Assembly: GCF_014205165.1 (NCBI RefSeq)
Contig: NZ_JACHMZ010000001.1
Coordinates: 7,422,501-7,486,500 of the forward strand
Source of the DNA: Micromonospora carbonacea
GTDB lineage: Bacteria > Actinomycetota > Actinomycetes > Mycobacteriales > Micromonosporaceae
Reading direction: 5' to 3'
DNA length: 64,000 bases
Positions 56,793-64,000 of the stretch are shown here, piece after piece. The translations under genes and the position numbers were made by a program. Position 1 is the first letter of the stretch. Every line of letters starts with the position of its first letter. Under the pieces are notes generated by a model. The model ran no database searches and was not told the origin of the DNA. It was given only the letters and a program-made list of their open reading frames with translations.

Positions 56793-56949
56793 CCGGCGGG
56801 GCCGTCCGGGCGACCGGCGGGAGGGCTGGCGCGACCGGCGGGAGGGGTGGCGTGGGTGGCGACCGCCGTGCGGACAACTGCCGCGCGGACACGGCGATTG
56901 ATAGTCTGCGGTGGGTCGTTCGATGCCTGAGAAGTGGGGCCGTGGCGGG

Positions 56950-58209
56950 ATGGTAGGGGGCGACGTCGTCATCACCGGCATCGGCGCCGTCACGCCGCTC
57001 GGCCTCGACCGGGAGAGCACCTGGCACGGCCTGCTGGCCGGCAAGTCCGGCGTCGGCGCGATCACCGCGTTCGACGCCGCCGACCTGCCCACCCGCATCG
57101 CCGCCGAGGTGCGGGGCTTCGACCCGGCGGCGCACTTCACCCCGAAGCGGGCCCGCCGGATGGCGCGGTTCAGCCAGTTCGCGGTCGTCGCCGCGCGGGA
57201 GGCGGTCGCCGACGCGCGGCTGGCCGTCGACCCCGAGCACGCCGACCGGGTGGGCGTGGTGGTCAACGCGGCCGTCGCCGGTTTCGACACCGTCGAGGCG
57301 GCCACCCGGGGGCTCCTCGCGCCCGTGCCGTCCGCGCCCAGCGCCCAGTTCGTGCCGTCCTCCCTGACCAACATGCCGGCCTGCGAGATCGCCATCGACC
57401 TGGGCGCGCACGGGCCCGTCAACGCCAGCGCCCTGGCCTGCGCCAGCGGCGCGTACGCGCTGCTCGACGCCCGCCGCCTGATCCTCAGCGGCGAGGCGGA
57501 CGTGGTCGTCTGCGGCGGCACCGACGCGGCGATCACCCCGGCCATGTTCGCCGGCCTGGTGAGCATGGGCGCGATGTCCGAGCGCAACGCCGACCCGGCC
57601 GGCGCCAGCCGGCCGTTCGCCGCCGACCGCGACGGCTTCGTCTTCGGCGAGGGCGCGGTGGTGCTGGTCCTGGAGTCGGCCGAGCACGCCCGCCGCCGGG
57701 GGGCCACCCCCTACGCCACCCTCGCCGGTGGCGCGTTGACCAGCGACGCGTTCCACGTGAGCGCCCCCGCCCCGGGCGGCGTGCACGCCGCCGCCGCGAT
57801 CCGGCAGGCCGTGGCCCGCTCCGGGCTGCGCCCCGACGACGTCGACTACATCTGCGCCCACGGCACCTCGACGAAGGCCAACGACCGCACGGAGACCGTG
57901 GCGATCCGCGCCGCGTTCGGCGATGCCGCCGACCGGGTGGCGGTCAGCGCGCCCAAGTCGATGCTCGGCCACCTGATCGGCGCGGCCGGGGCGCTCGGCG
58001 CGATGGTGTGCGCCATGGCGATCCGCGAGCAGGTCGTGCCGCCCACGATCAACCTGCACGAGCCGGACCCGGAGTGCGACCTGGACTACGTGCCGCACCA
58101 GGCCAGGGAGATGCCCGTGCGGGCCGCGCTCACCAACGCCTTCGGCTTCGGCGGGCAGAACTGCGTCGCCGTCTTCACCGCGCCACCGTCCCGAGGAGAG
58201 CCCAGATGA
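56950..58209 (+). CDS. FabF-like beta-ketoacyl synthase
   Basis: A 419-residue decarboxylating ketosynthase of the KAS II type. It begins VVITGIGAVTPLGLD. The nucleophile is Cys164 in ALACASGA and the two histidines are in CAHGTSTKAND and KSMLGHLIGAAG. The full triad is present, so it is a condensing enzyme rather than a chain-length factor. ATG 56950 gives the normal KAS II N-terminus; in-frame starts at 56911 and 56923 add an unconserved peptide. It lies after a 157-bp gap in which TAGTCT (56902-56907) may be an internal promoter's -10. Confidence 0.85.
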   Translation: MVGGDVVITGIGAVTPLGLDRESTWHGLLAGKSGVGAITAFDAADLPTRIAAEVRGFDPAAHFTPKRARRMARFSQFAVVAAREAVADARLAVDPEHADRVGVVVNAAVAGFDTVEAATRGLLAPVPSAPSAQFVPSSLTNMPACEIAIDLGAHGPVNASALACASGAYALLDARRLILSGEADVVVCGGTDAAITPAMFAGLVSMGAMSERNADPAGASRPFAADRDGFVFGEGAVVLVLESAEHARRRGATPYATLAGGALTSDAFHVSAPAPGGVHAAAAIRQAVARSGLRPDDVDYICAHGTSTKANDRTETVAIRAAFGDAADRVAVSAPKSMLGHLIGAAGALGAMVCAMAIREQVVPPTINLHEPDPECDLDYVPHQAREMPVRAALTNAFGFGGQNCVAVFTAPPSRGEPR

Positions 58210-59291
58210 CCGCCGAGTTCCGGTTGCGGCGAACCGACCACCCGACTTCCCCGCAGGCGCGGGAGGAGATCCTCGCCGACCCCGGGTTCGGCCGGCACTT
58301 CACCGACCACATGGTCACCGTGACGTGGACGCCCGACGCGGGCTGGCACGACCACCAGGTCACCGCGCTGGCCCCGTTCACCCTGCACCCCGGCGCGGCC
58401 GTCCTGCACTACGCGCAGGAGATCCTCGAAGGGCTCAAGGCGTTCCGCCGCGCCGACGGCAGCATCTGGCTGTTCCGGCCCGGCCTCAACGCGCGCCGGT
58501 TCGCCGCGTCCGCCGACCGGATGGTCCTGCCCGAGCTGGACGAGGAGACCTTCGTCGAGAGCGTCGCCGCGCTGGTCCGCGCCGACGAGGCGTGGGTGCC
58601 GCCGTACGGCGGGGAGCAGAGCCTCTACCTGCGCCCGTTCATGTTCGCCGCGGAGGCGTTCCTCGGGGTGCGGCCGGCGCAGCAGGTCACCTACTGCGTG
58701 ATCGCCTGCCCGGCCGGGTCGTACTTCCCCAACGGGGTCACCGGCGTGACGCTGTGGATCTCCACGAAGTACAGCCGGGCGTCGATCGGCGGCACCGGCG
58801 CGGCCAAGTGCGGCGGCAACTACGCCGCGAGCCTCGCCCCGCAGCGCGAGGCGCTGGGGCACGGCTGCGAGCAGGTGCTCTACCTGGGCGGCGAGCAGCG
58901 CCGCGACATCGACGAGTCGGGCACCATGAACGTCTTCTTCGTGACCCGCGACCAGCAGCTCGTCACCCCGAGCCTCGGCACGATCCTCGACGGGGTGACC
59001 CGCGACAGCGTGCTGACGCTGGCCGCCGAGCACGGCCTCGACCCGGTGGAGCGGTCGATCGGCATGGACGAGATCCGCGACGGGCTCGCCGACGGCACGG
59101 TCACGGAGGCGTTCGCGGCCGGCACCGCCGCCGTGATCACCCCGATCATCGGGTTCAAGAGCGAGGAGTTCGCCGCCGAGGTCGGCGACGGCACCCCCGG
59201 CAAGTACACCCGCCAGTTCCGCACCCACCTGCTCGACATCCAGTACGGCCGGGCCGAGGACACCCACGGCTGGATGCACCGGGTCCTGTAG
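58206..59291 (+). CDS. branched-chain amino acid aminotransferase (IlvE type)
   Basis: A 361-residue class IV PLP enzyme: FTLHPGAAVLHYAQEILEGLKAF, LYLRPFMFA, the PLP-lysine region GAAKCGGNYAAS, ESGTMNVFFV and TAAVITPI. It is a normal-length IlvE. Coupled by 4-nt overlap to the ketosynthase and 1-nt overlap to the type I KS. In a biosynthetic operon it may transaminate an unusual 2-oxo acid, for example a cyclohexyl-bearing one, or supply a branched-chain amino acid as condensation partner. Confidence 0.88.
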   Translation: MTAEFRLRRTDHPTSPQAREEILADPGFGRHFTDHMVTVTWTPDAGWHDHQVTALAPFTLHPGAAVLHYAQEILEGLKAFRRADGSIWLFRPGLNARRFAASADRMVLPELDEETFVESVAALVRADEAWVPPYGGEQSLYLRPFMFAAEAFLGVRPAQQVTYCVIACPAGSYFPNGVTGVTLWISTKYSRASIGGTGAAKCGGNYAASLAPQREALGHGCEQVLYLGGEQRRDIDESGTMNVFFVTRDQQLVTPSLGTILDGVTRDSVLTLAAEHGLDPVERSIGMDEIRDGLADGTVTEAFAAGTAAVITPIIGFKSEEFAAEVGDGTPGKYTRQFRTHLLDIQYGRAEDTHGWMHRVL

Positions 59292-60904
59292 TGGGCACAC
59301 CGATCGCGGTGGTCGGGATGGCCGTCCGCGCGCCGGGCGGCATCGCCGACCTCGACGCGTACTGGTCGGCCATCCTGCACGCCCGCGACCTCACCGGCGA
59401 CCTGCCGGCCGACCGGCGCGACGCGTTCGGCGCGGCGTGGGACGGCATGGTCACCCGGGGCGGTTACCTCGACGCGGCGTTCGACTTCGACCCGAAGTTC
59501 TTCGGCATCGCGCCGAAGGAGGCCCGGGTGCTCGACCCGCAGCACCGGCTGCTGCTGGAGGTCGCCTGGGAGGCGTTCGAGCACGCGGCGATCCCCGTCG
59601 CCGCCGTCGCCGCGTCCACCGGCGTGTTCGTCGGCATCACCGGCCGGGACTACTGGCAGTGGCTCTCCGGCGACCCCAACTCCTACTGGACCATCGGCAA
59701 CGGCCACGCCTTCGCCGCCGGCCGGGTCGCGTACACCCTGGGGTTGGGGGGTCCGGTGTTCGCGCTGGACACGGCGTGCTCGTCGTCGCTGGTGTCCGTG
59801 CACACCGCGTGCCGGGCGCTGGCCGCCGACGACTGCGACATGGCCCTCGCGGGCGGCGTCAACCTGGTCCTCGCCCCAGGCACCACCCGGGCGGTGGCGC
59901 AGACCGGCGCGCTGTCGCCGCAGGGCCGCTCCCGCCCGTTCGACGCCGACGCGAACGGGTTCGTCCGGGGCGAGGGCTGTGGCCTGCTGCTGCTCAAGCG
60001 GCTCGCCGACGCCCGCCGGGACCGCGACCGTGTCCTCGCTGTGATCGGCGGCACCGGCATCAACCACGACGGGCGCACGGCGACGTTCACGACGCCGAAC
60101 GTGTCCGCGCAGGCGGGGCTCATCGACACCGTCCTCGCGGCGGCCGGCGTGTCCGCGCGGGACGTCGGCTACCACGAGGCGCACGGCACGGGCACCCCGC
60201 TGGGCGACCCCGCCGAGCTGGAGGCGGTCGTGGCCGCGCTCGGCCGCCGCGACGGCCGCCCGCTGTACGTGGGCTCGGTCAAGGGCAACCTCGGGCACAC
60301 CGAGTCGGCCGCCGGGGTGCTCGGGCTGGTGAAGGCCGTGCTGTGCCTGCACCACCGCACGATCGCCCCGCAGGCCAACTACCGGGCGCTCAACCCGCGC
60401 GTCGACCTGTCGGGCACCGGCATCGAGATCCCGGGGTCGCCGGTGCCGTGGGACGACCGGCTGGGCCCCTGCGCGTCGACGAGCTCGTACGGGATGAGCG
60501 GCACCAACGCCTTCGCGGTGCTGTCCCCGGCACCGCCGCCCGAGCCGGGCGCCGCCGTGCCCGCCCCGCGCGGCTTCCCCGTGTCGGCCGCCACCCCGGG
60601 CGCGCTCGCCGAGCTCGCCGGCCGGTACGCGGCGCACCTGGCCGCCCTGCCCGGGGCGGACTACCCGGCGTTCGCCTCGACCGCCACCGGCGGCCGTACC
60701 CGGCTCAAGCACGCGGTGTGGGTCGAGGCGGCGGACCCGGGCGGCGCGGCGACGGCGCTGGCGGCCCTGGCCGCGGGCGAGACCCACCCGGCCGTGCGGG
60801 CGCTCGGCGCGGACGAGCCGGTGCCGGTCCCGCCCGGCCGGGCGGTCGTCTCGCTGCCCGGCTACCCGTGGCAGCGCGGCACCTACCTCTCCGCCCCGGC
60901 CTGA
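59291..60904 (+). CDS. solitary type I PKS ketosynthase
   Basis: A 537-residue protein: a modular-PKS KS domain (VVGMAVRAPGG, DPQHRLLLEVAWEAFEHA). Nucleophile Cys163 in DTACSSSLVS and histidines in EAHGTGTPLGD and KGNLGHTESAAG are intact. About 115 extra C-terminal residues resemble the KS-to-AT linker up to the SLPGYPWQRGTY tail that usually follows an AT domain. The AT itself is absent, and there is no KR or ACP. The protein looks like a PKS module with its middle removed, working in trans with the free ACPs. GTG start shares one base with the previous stop. Confidence 0.85.
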   Translation: MGTPIAVVGMAVRAPGGIADLDAYWSAILHARDLTGDLPADRRDAFGAAWDGMVTRGGYLDAAFDFDPKFFGIAPKEARVLDPQHRLLLEVAWEAFEHAAIPVAAVAASTGVFVGITGRDYWQWLSGDPNSYWTIGNGHAFAAGRVAYTLGLGGPVFALDTACSSSLVSVHTACRALAADDCDMALAGGVNLVLAPGTTRAVAQTGALSPQGRSRPFDADANGFVRGEGCGLLLLKRLADARRDRDRVLAVIGGTGINHDGRTATFTTPNVSAQAGLIDTVLAAAGVSARDVGYHEAHGTGTPLGDPAELEAVVAALGRRDGRPLYVGSVKGNLGHTESAAGVLGLVKAVLCLHHRTIAPQANYRALNPRVDLSGTGIEIPGSPVPWDDRLGPCASTSSYGMSGTNAFAVLSPAPPPEPGAAVPAPRGFPVSAATPGALAELAGRYAAHLAALPGADYPAFASTATGGRTRLKHAVWVEAADPGGAATALAALAAGETHPAVRALGADEPVPVPPGRAVVSLPGYPWQRGTYLSAPA

Positions 60905-60989
60905 CCGCCCCGGCCGGCACCTCCGCCCGGCTCGGGCCCGGTCGGCTTCGCTCCGGCCCGGCCGGCCACCTGCCGCCGCCGGTGGGCGG

Positions 60990-61445
60990 CTACGCCCCGG
61001 CCCGGGCGGCGAGCGTGGCCGCCCGGGCGGCCCGCGACGGCAGCGCGAAGTGCAGCGTGGCCAGGGCGACCAGCCGGCCACGGTGGTCCGTGGCCCGCGC
61101 GTCCACGACCGCCGAGCGGCTGGCGAGGCTGACCACCTCCGCGGCGACCCGCAGCACGCCGGGCTCGGCCGGCTCCAGGAAGCTGATGCTGCTGTTGGCC
61201 AGCGCCATCGCGGGCGTCGGCCCGACCAGCACGTTCACCGCGACGAAGCCGGCCAGGTCGATCGCCCAGAACATCGCCGGCCCGGACAGCGCCCCGTCGA
61301 TGCGGCGTTCGAGCCCGTCGGGCCCGGCGGCGCAGACCACCCGGCCGCCGTCGACCGCCTCCACCCGGAGCCGGTCGGCGCCGGCCAGGATCTCGGCGAG
61401 CCACGCCCGCGCCTCGTCGATCGCCATCACCGGTTGCCAGGCCAT
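60990..61445 (-). CDS. PaaI-like hotdog-fold thioesterase
   Basis: A 151-residue hotdog protein of the acyl-CoA thioesterase family: DGALSGPAMFWAIDLAGFVAVNV (helix with the motif), ANSSISFLEPAEPGVLRVAAEVVSLASRSAVVDARATDHRGRLVALATLHF. It faces the end of the second cluster across an 85-bp gap without a clear terminator. It could release the product or edit carriers, or be unrelated. ATG 61445 lies 6 nt after a TATAGT box, suggesting a leaderless transcript. Confidence 0.75.
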   Translation of the reverse strand: MAWQPVMAIDEARAWLAEILAGADRLRVEAVDGGRVVCAAGPDGLERRIDGALSGPAMFWAIDLAGFVAVNVLVGPTPAMALANSSISFLEPAEPGVLRVAAEVVSLASRSAVVDARATDHRGRLVALATLHFALPSRAARAATLAARAGA

Positions 61446-61451
61446 GGCCAC

Positions 61452-61457
61452 ACTATA
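61452..61457 (-). promoter_or_regulatory. -10 box for a leaderless thioesterase transcript
   Basis: On the minus strand TATAGT (61457-61452), then 6 nt, then ATG 61445. Five of six positions match the -10 consensus. This is the same geometry as the tsnR promoter in this window. Confidence 0.5.
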
Positions 61458-62066
61458 AGTCGTGGTCGATTTTTCCGGGCCCACTGTTCGCTGGCCCCGT
61501 CGCGCTCCGGGGCCGATTCCCGGAGGACCCCGCGCGCCGGCCGGTGGGTGGCATGCCGCCGACCCGGATCCGGGCCACGGATCCGTCGCTGATTCGGCTG
61601 GGGCGACCCGATGCTGTTGTGGTCGGGGCAATCGCCGAATGGGCGGCAATGGCCCGAATGGCGGCAGCGGTCGCGGGAAAGGCCGTTGCGTCAGCCCGGA
61701 CCTGCTCCGGTGCGCCGGTCGAAACCCGGATGTGAGCTGGGATTTCCGGGCGATCGGCAATCACATCACAGTCGGTCCCTCCGGGGCAGCCAATGCGGCG
61801 TCGAATTGGCACCGTGACGGGAATCCGACAGCAGGCGTGCGCGGTTCGGGTGACCAAAGGGCTGCGGACGCCGCGCCGATCGTCCGATCTTTCCCCAGGC
61901 AAGGAATTGCGTTCGGTGGATAGTGGAGTGCCGTGGGACACGGCGATTAGGATCTGCCACACCAAGCCGCCCGCAAGCCCGTACGGCGAGCAGTCCACTG
62001 GACGAGACCGGCAACCCTCGTGCGGCGCTCGTCGTCGTAGCGGCGTCCACACCCCAGGAGGCCCAG
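61458..62066. other. long intergenic region between thioesterase and right-end gene
   Basis: About 600 bp, lower in GC than the clusters, with several short frames in all phases that have neither ribosome-binding sites nor recognisable products. A short run of AATGG/CGGCA repeats occurs near 61636-61675. I see no RNA gene or terminator that I can defend. Confidence 0.4.
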
Positions 62067-64000
62067 ATGGGTAGTCAGCGTCGGCGTCGTGCCGTCCGGG
62101 CCCGGACCAGGCAGCTCAATCCGGGCACGGTCTCCCCGGTGGTCCTCCCGTGGCCGACCAGCACCGACGTCGCCGCGGTGTGCGATCTCGACGCCGTCGC
62201 CGCCGCGGCCCTCGCCGAGGCGACAGCCGACGACATGTTCTCCGTGCTGCGGAGCATGCCGCCACGCCATCGGCAGTATGTCCTCAGTGCACTCGGCCCG
62301 CGCTCGGCGGTGACCGTCGACCGGGGAACGGCCGCGCAACTGCTCGCCCGACTCCGCGCCGACCCCGGCGGCGCGTCCGGCATGCTGCTCTACGACATCG
62401 CCATCCCCGTGCGGGATCTGCTCGACCACGTCGTCGCACCGGTGCCGTGGACGTCCATGTTCGGTCGGGACACCGTGGCGGCGCTCGATGCGTACGCCGA
62501 TCATCCCGAGATCGCCGCCAGGGTGGCGGACATCGCACAACAGTACGCGCCGGCCCTGCTGCGGGCTGCGCTCGCCTCCGGCATCGCCGCAGGCGGGCCC
62601 GGGGCTGCGCTCGCGCTGGCCCTGCTGGCGGGGGAGGACGCCACCGCCGCGACCGCACACGCCGCGCTGGCGGTGAGGTTTCCCGCGCTGCCGCCGATCT
62701 CGGCCGGTCCGCTGACCGAGGTGGGACCGGTCGCCCGGTTCGTCTCGCTCGGCGAGCTGCCGCAGGACGCGCCGGTCACGGAGGAGAGGCTCAAGCTACT
62801 GCTGGAGCGGATCGCCGACCTGCCGTCAGCGGAGGACGACACGGAGGACGAGGTGGTCGCGACGCTCCCCGACGACGGTTTCCGCAGCCCGGACGGATAC
62901 GGGTCGGCGTGGCCCGAGGCGACCGACTGGCCGCTGGTGGGTCCGGGGCCGCTCGACGACGAGACGGTGGCAGTCGGGACGGAGCAGGTGCTCGACAGTT
63001 GGGACGGCATGGTCGCCACCGCAGACGACGTCGCCGAGCGGCTCCGTGGGGGCGAGGTGCCACCGGCCCGGGCGATCCAGCTGCTCTCCCTGCACGCGAC
63101 TGCGGCCACCGTAGCGGCCGGCTACCTGAGCCGCCACCTCGGCACGGACGTGCCCGCCACCCGTACCGCGCTCTCCGCCGGTCTGGACCGGCTCACCACC
63201 CGGCCCGACCCCGATGCCGACTGGCTGGGGCGGCTCGTCGAGCTGGCCGGGCCGGTCGAGCTGGCCGGATGCCTGGCCGAGGTGCGCGTCGCCGCGCTCG
63301 CTGCGCTCGCCGATCCCGATCTCCCGCGCGACCCGCTCGTGGCGTTGCGCGACCTGATCGAGGTTGCCGGTGCGGCTCGGCGTGGTGCGTCGGTCGACTT
63401 CACCGCGCTCGCCGCCGCCCAACACCTCGCGAACACGGCATGGCCGCACGCGGCGGCGCTGGTGGCCGCCGCGGCGCACGGTGCGCTCGCCCTGCCGGAG
63501 GAGGCGCCGGCGGAACCGGCCGAACCGTCGTCCGATTCCCTGACCTTCCCCAGCGTGACGGCAGGGCTGGGGGCCGAGGGCCGGCGCGACCACCACCCGG
63601 ACCGGGCCGCCGCCGATTCCGGGGCCGCCGCCGAGAGCGCCGCCGCCGCCGAGAGCGCCGCCCCCGAGGCCGGTGCCGCCGCCGGAGCAGCCGACGTCGG
63701 GCCCGAGCCCTCCGTCGGTACCGGATCCGCACCGGTGGCCCTCGGCCCGCCCGAGGGCGACGCGGACGGCGGACCGGCCGACCCCGGCCCACGGCGCGTC
63801 GCCGTGACCGGCCAGGGACAGGCGGCACCGCAGGACGGCGACGGGTCGGCCACCGACCTGGACGATCTCGACCGGCTCCTGTCGGCAGGCGCCGCCGCCA
63901 CGCTCGCCGCCGTGAGCGGCACCCGCCGCCGGCTCGCCCCGGCCCAGCGCACCGCGCCCGTCGCGCCGGCAGCCGACGACGTGACCGCCGGCCGGGCCGG
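62067..64000 (+). CDS. large alanine-rich protein of unknown function, 3' end outside the window
   Basis: An open frame from ATG 62067, with AGGAGG 5 nt upstream, to the window edge: 644 codons without a stop. It begins with a basic stretch (MGSQRRRRAVRARTRQ). There follow about 450 residues that look helical and folded (FSVLRSMPPRHRQYVLSALG; LLYDIAIPVRDLLDHVV; SLHATAATVAAGYLSRHLG). From about residue 475 it becomes an acidic Ala/Glu/Pro/Gly-rich disordered region. I recognise no family. There is no signal peptide or clear transmembrane helix. Confidence 0.7.
   Translation, partial: MGSQRRRRAVRARTRQLNPGTVSPVVLPWPTSTDVAAVCDLDAVAAAALAEATADDMFSVLRSMPPRHRQYVLSALGPRSAVTVDRGTAAQLLARLRADPGGASGMLLYDIAIPVRDLLDHVVAPVPWTSMFGRDTVAALDAYADHPEIAARVADIAQQYAPALLRAALASGIAAGGPGAALALALLAGEDATAATAHAALAVRFPALPPISAGPLTEVGPVARFVSLGELPQDAPVTEERLKLLLERIADLPSAEDDTEDEVVATLPDDGFRSPDGYGSAWPEATDWPLVGPGPLDDETVAVGTEQVLDSWDGMVATADDVAERLRGGEVPPARAIQLLSLHATAATVAAGYLSRHLGTDVPATRTALSAGLDRLTTRPDPDADWLGRLVELAGPVELAGCLAEVRVAALAALADPDLPRDPLVALRDLIEVAGAARRGASVDFTALAAAQHLANTAWPHAAALVAAAAHGALALPEEAPAEPAEPSSDSLTFPSVTAGLGAEGRRDHHPDRAAADSGAAAESAAAAESAAPEAGAAAGAADVGPEPSVGTGSAPVALGPPEGDADGGPADPGPRRVAVTGQGQAAPQDGDGSATDLDDLDRLLSAGAAATLAAVSGTRRRLAPAQRTAPVAPAADDVTAGRA

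Overview
The window is about 73% GC by eye. It has dense GTG/TTG starts, 4-nt stop/start overlaps and many leaderless or TTGACA-N18-TAGGCT promoters, which points to a filamentous actinomycete. A Micromonospora-like member of the Micromonosporaceae is my guess, but this rests on style only. No rRNA, tRNA, CRISPR array or complete insertion sequence was seen.

Region 1 (left edge to about 25.3 kb) is a nosiheptide/nocathiacin-type thiopeptide cluster. A 49-residue precursor peptide (14609-14758) carries the core SCTTCECSCSCSS. A leftward operon (14219 down past position 1) keeps the published nosL-K-J-I-H-G-F-E-D-C-B order. It encodes a radical SAM indolic-acid synthase, acyltransferase, carrier protein, adenylating enzyme, F-protein/YcaO cyclodehydratase, azoline dehydrogenase, split LanB dehydratase and two P450s; the last P450 is cut by the window edge. 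A rightward pair downstream of the precursor encodes the class C radical SAM methylase and the pyridine synthase (nosN, nosO). A nosA-sized gene, a third P450 with an 8-residue repeat insertion, and a leftward glycosylation operon (two O-methyltransferases, NDP-sugar epimerase, glycosyltransferase) predict a glycosylated, O-methylated e-series thiopeptide. A close homologue of the thiostrepton-resistance 23S rRNA methyltransferase (24396-25316) is the likely self-resistance gene.

Region 2 (about 25.4-37.5 kb) looks like ordinary or accessory genome. It holds an ArsR/SRPBCC pair with an operator over the start codon, an AraC regulator, a secreted S8 protease divergent from an ECF sigma factor fused to a zinc-finger/membrane tail, and three secreted carbohydrate-related enzymes (CE1-like esterase with CBM13, glucose/sorbosone dehydrogenase with FnIII, SMP-30-like beta-propeller). 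A DUF574 methyltransferase and a truncated IS630-type transposase follow.

Region 3 (37.6-61.4 kb) is a second, unusual biosynthetic cluster, read as one tightly coupled rightward operon. It contains a complete cyclohexanecarboxyl-CoA cassette of the ansatrienin/phoslactomycin type: an EPSP-synthase-like domain fused to a CoA ligase, acyl-CoA dehydrogenase, SDR enoyl reductase and Old Yellow Enzyme dienoyl reductase. With it are two free carrier proteins, an AMP-ligase, a PaaA-like di-iron protein, a radical SAM enzyme, a FabI-like reductase, two ABC exporter half-transporters, a P450, a stand-alone condensation protein, a FabF-like ketosynthase, a branched-chain aminotransferase, a single type I ketosynthase without AT, KR or ACP, and an opposing hotdog thioesterase. 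I know of no described pathway with this combination. The product is probably a small amide or amine built on a shikimate-derived cyclohexyl or cyclohexenyl acyl unit.

The window ends inside a large, unrecognised, alanine-rich open reading frame (62067 to beyond 64000).
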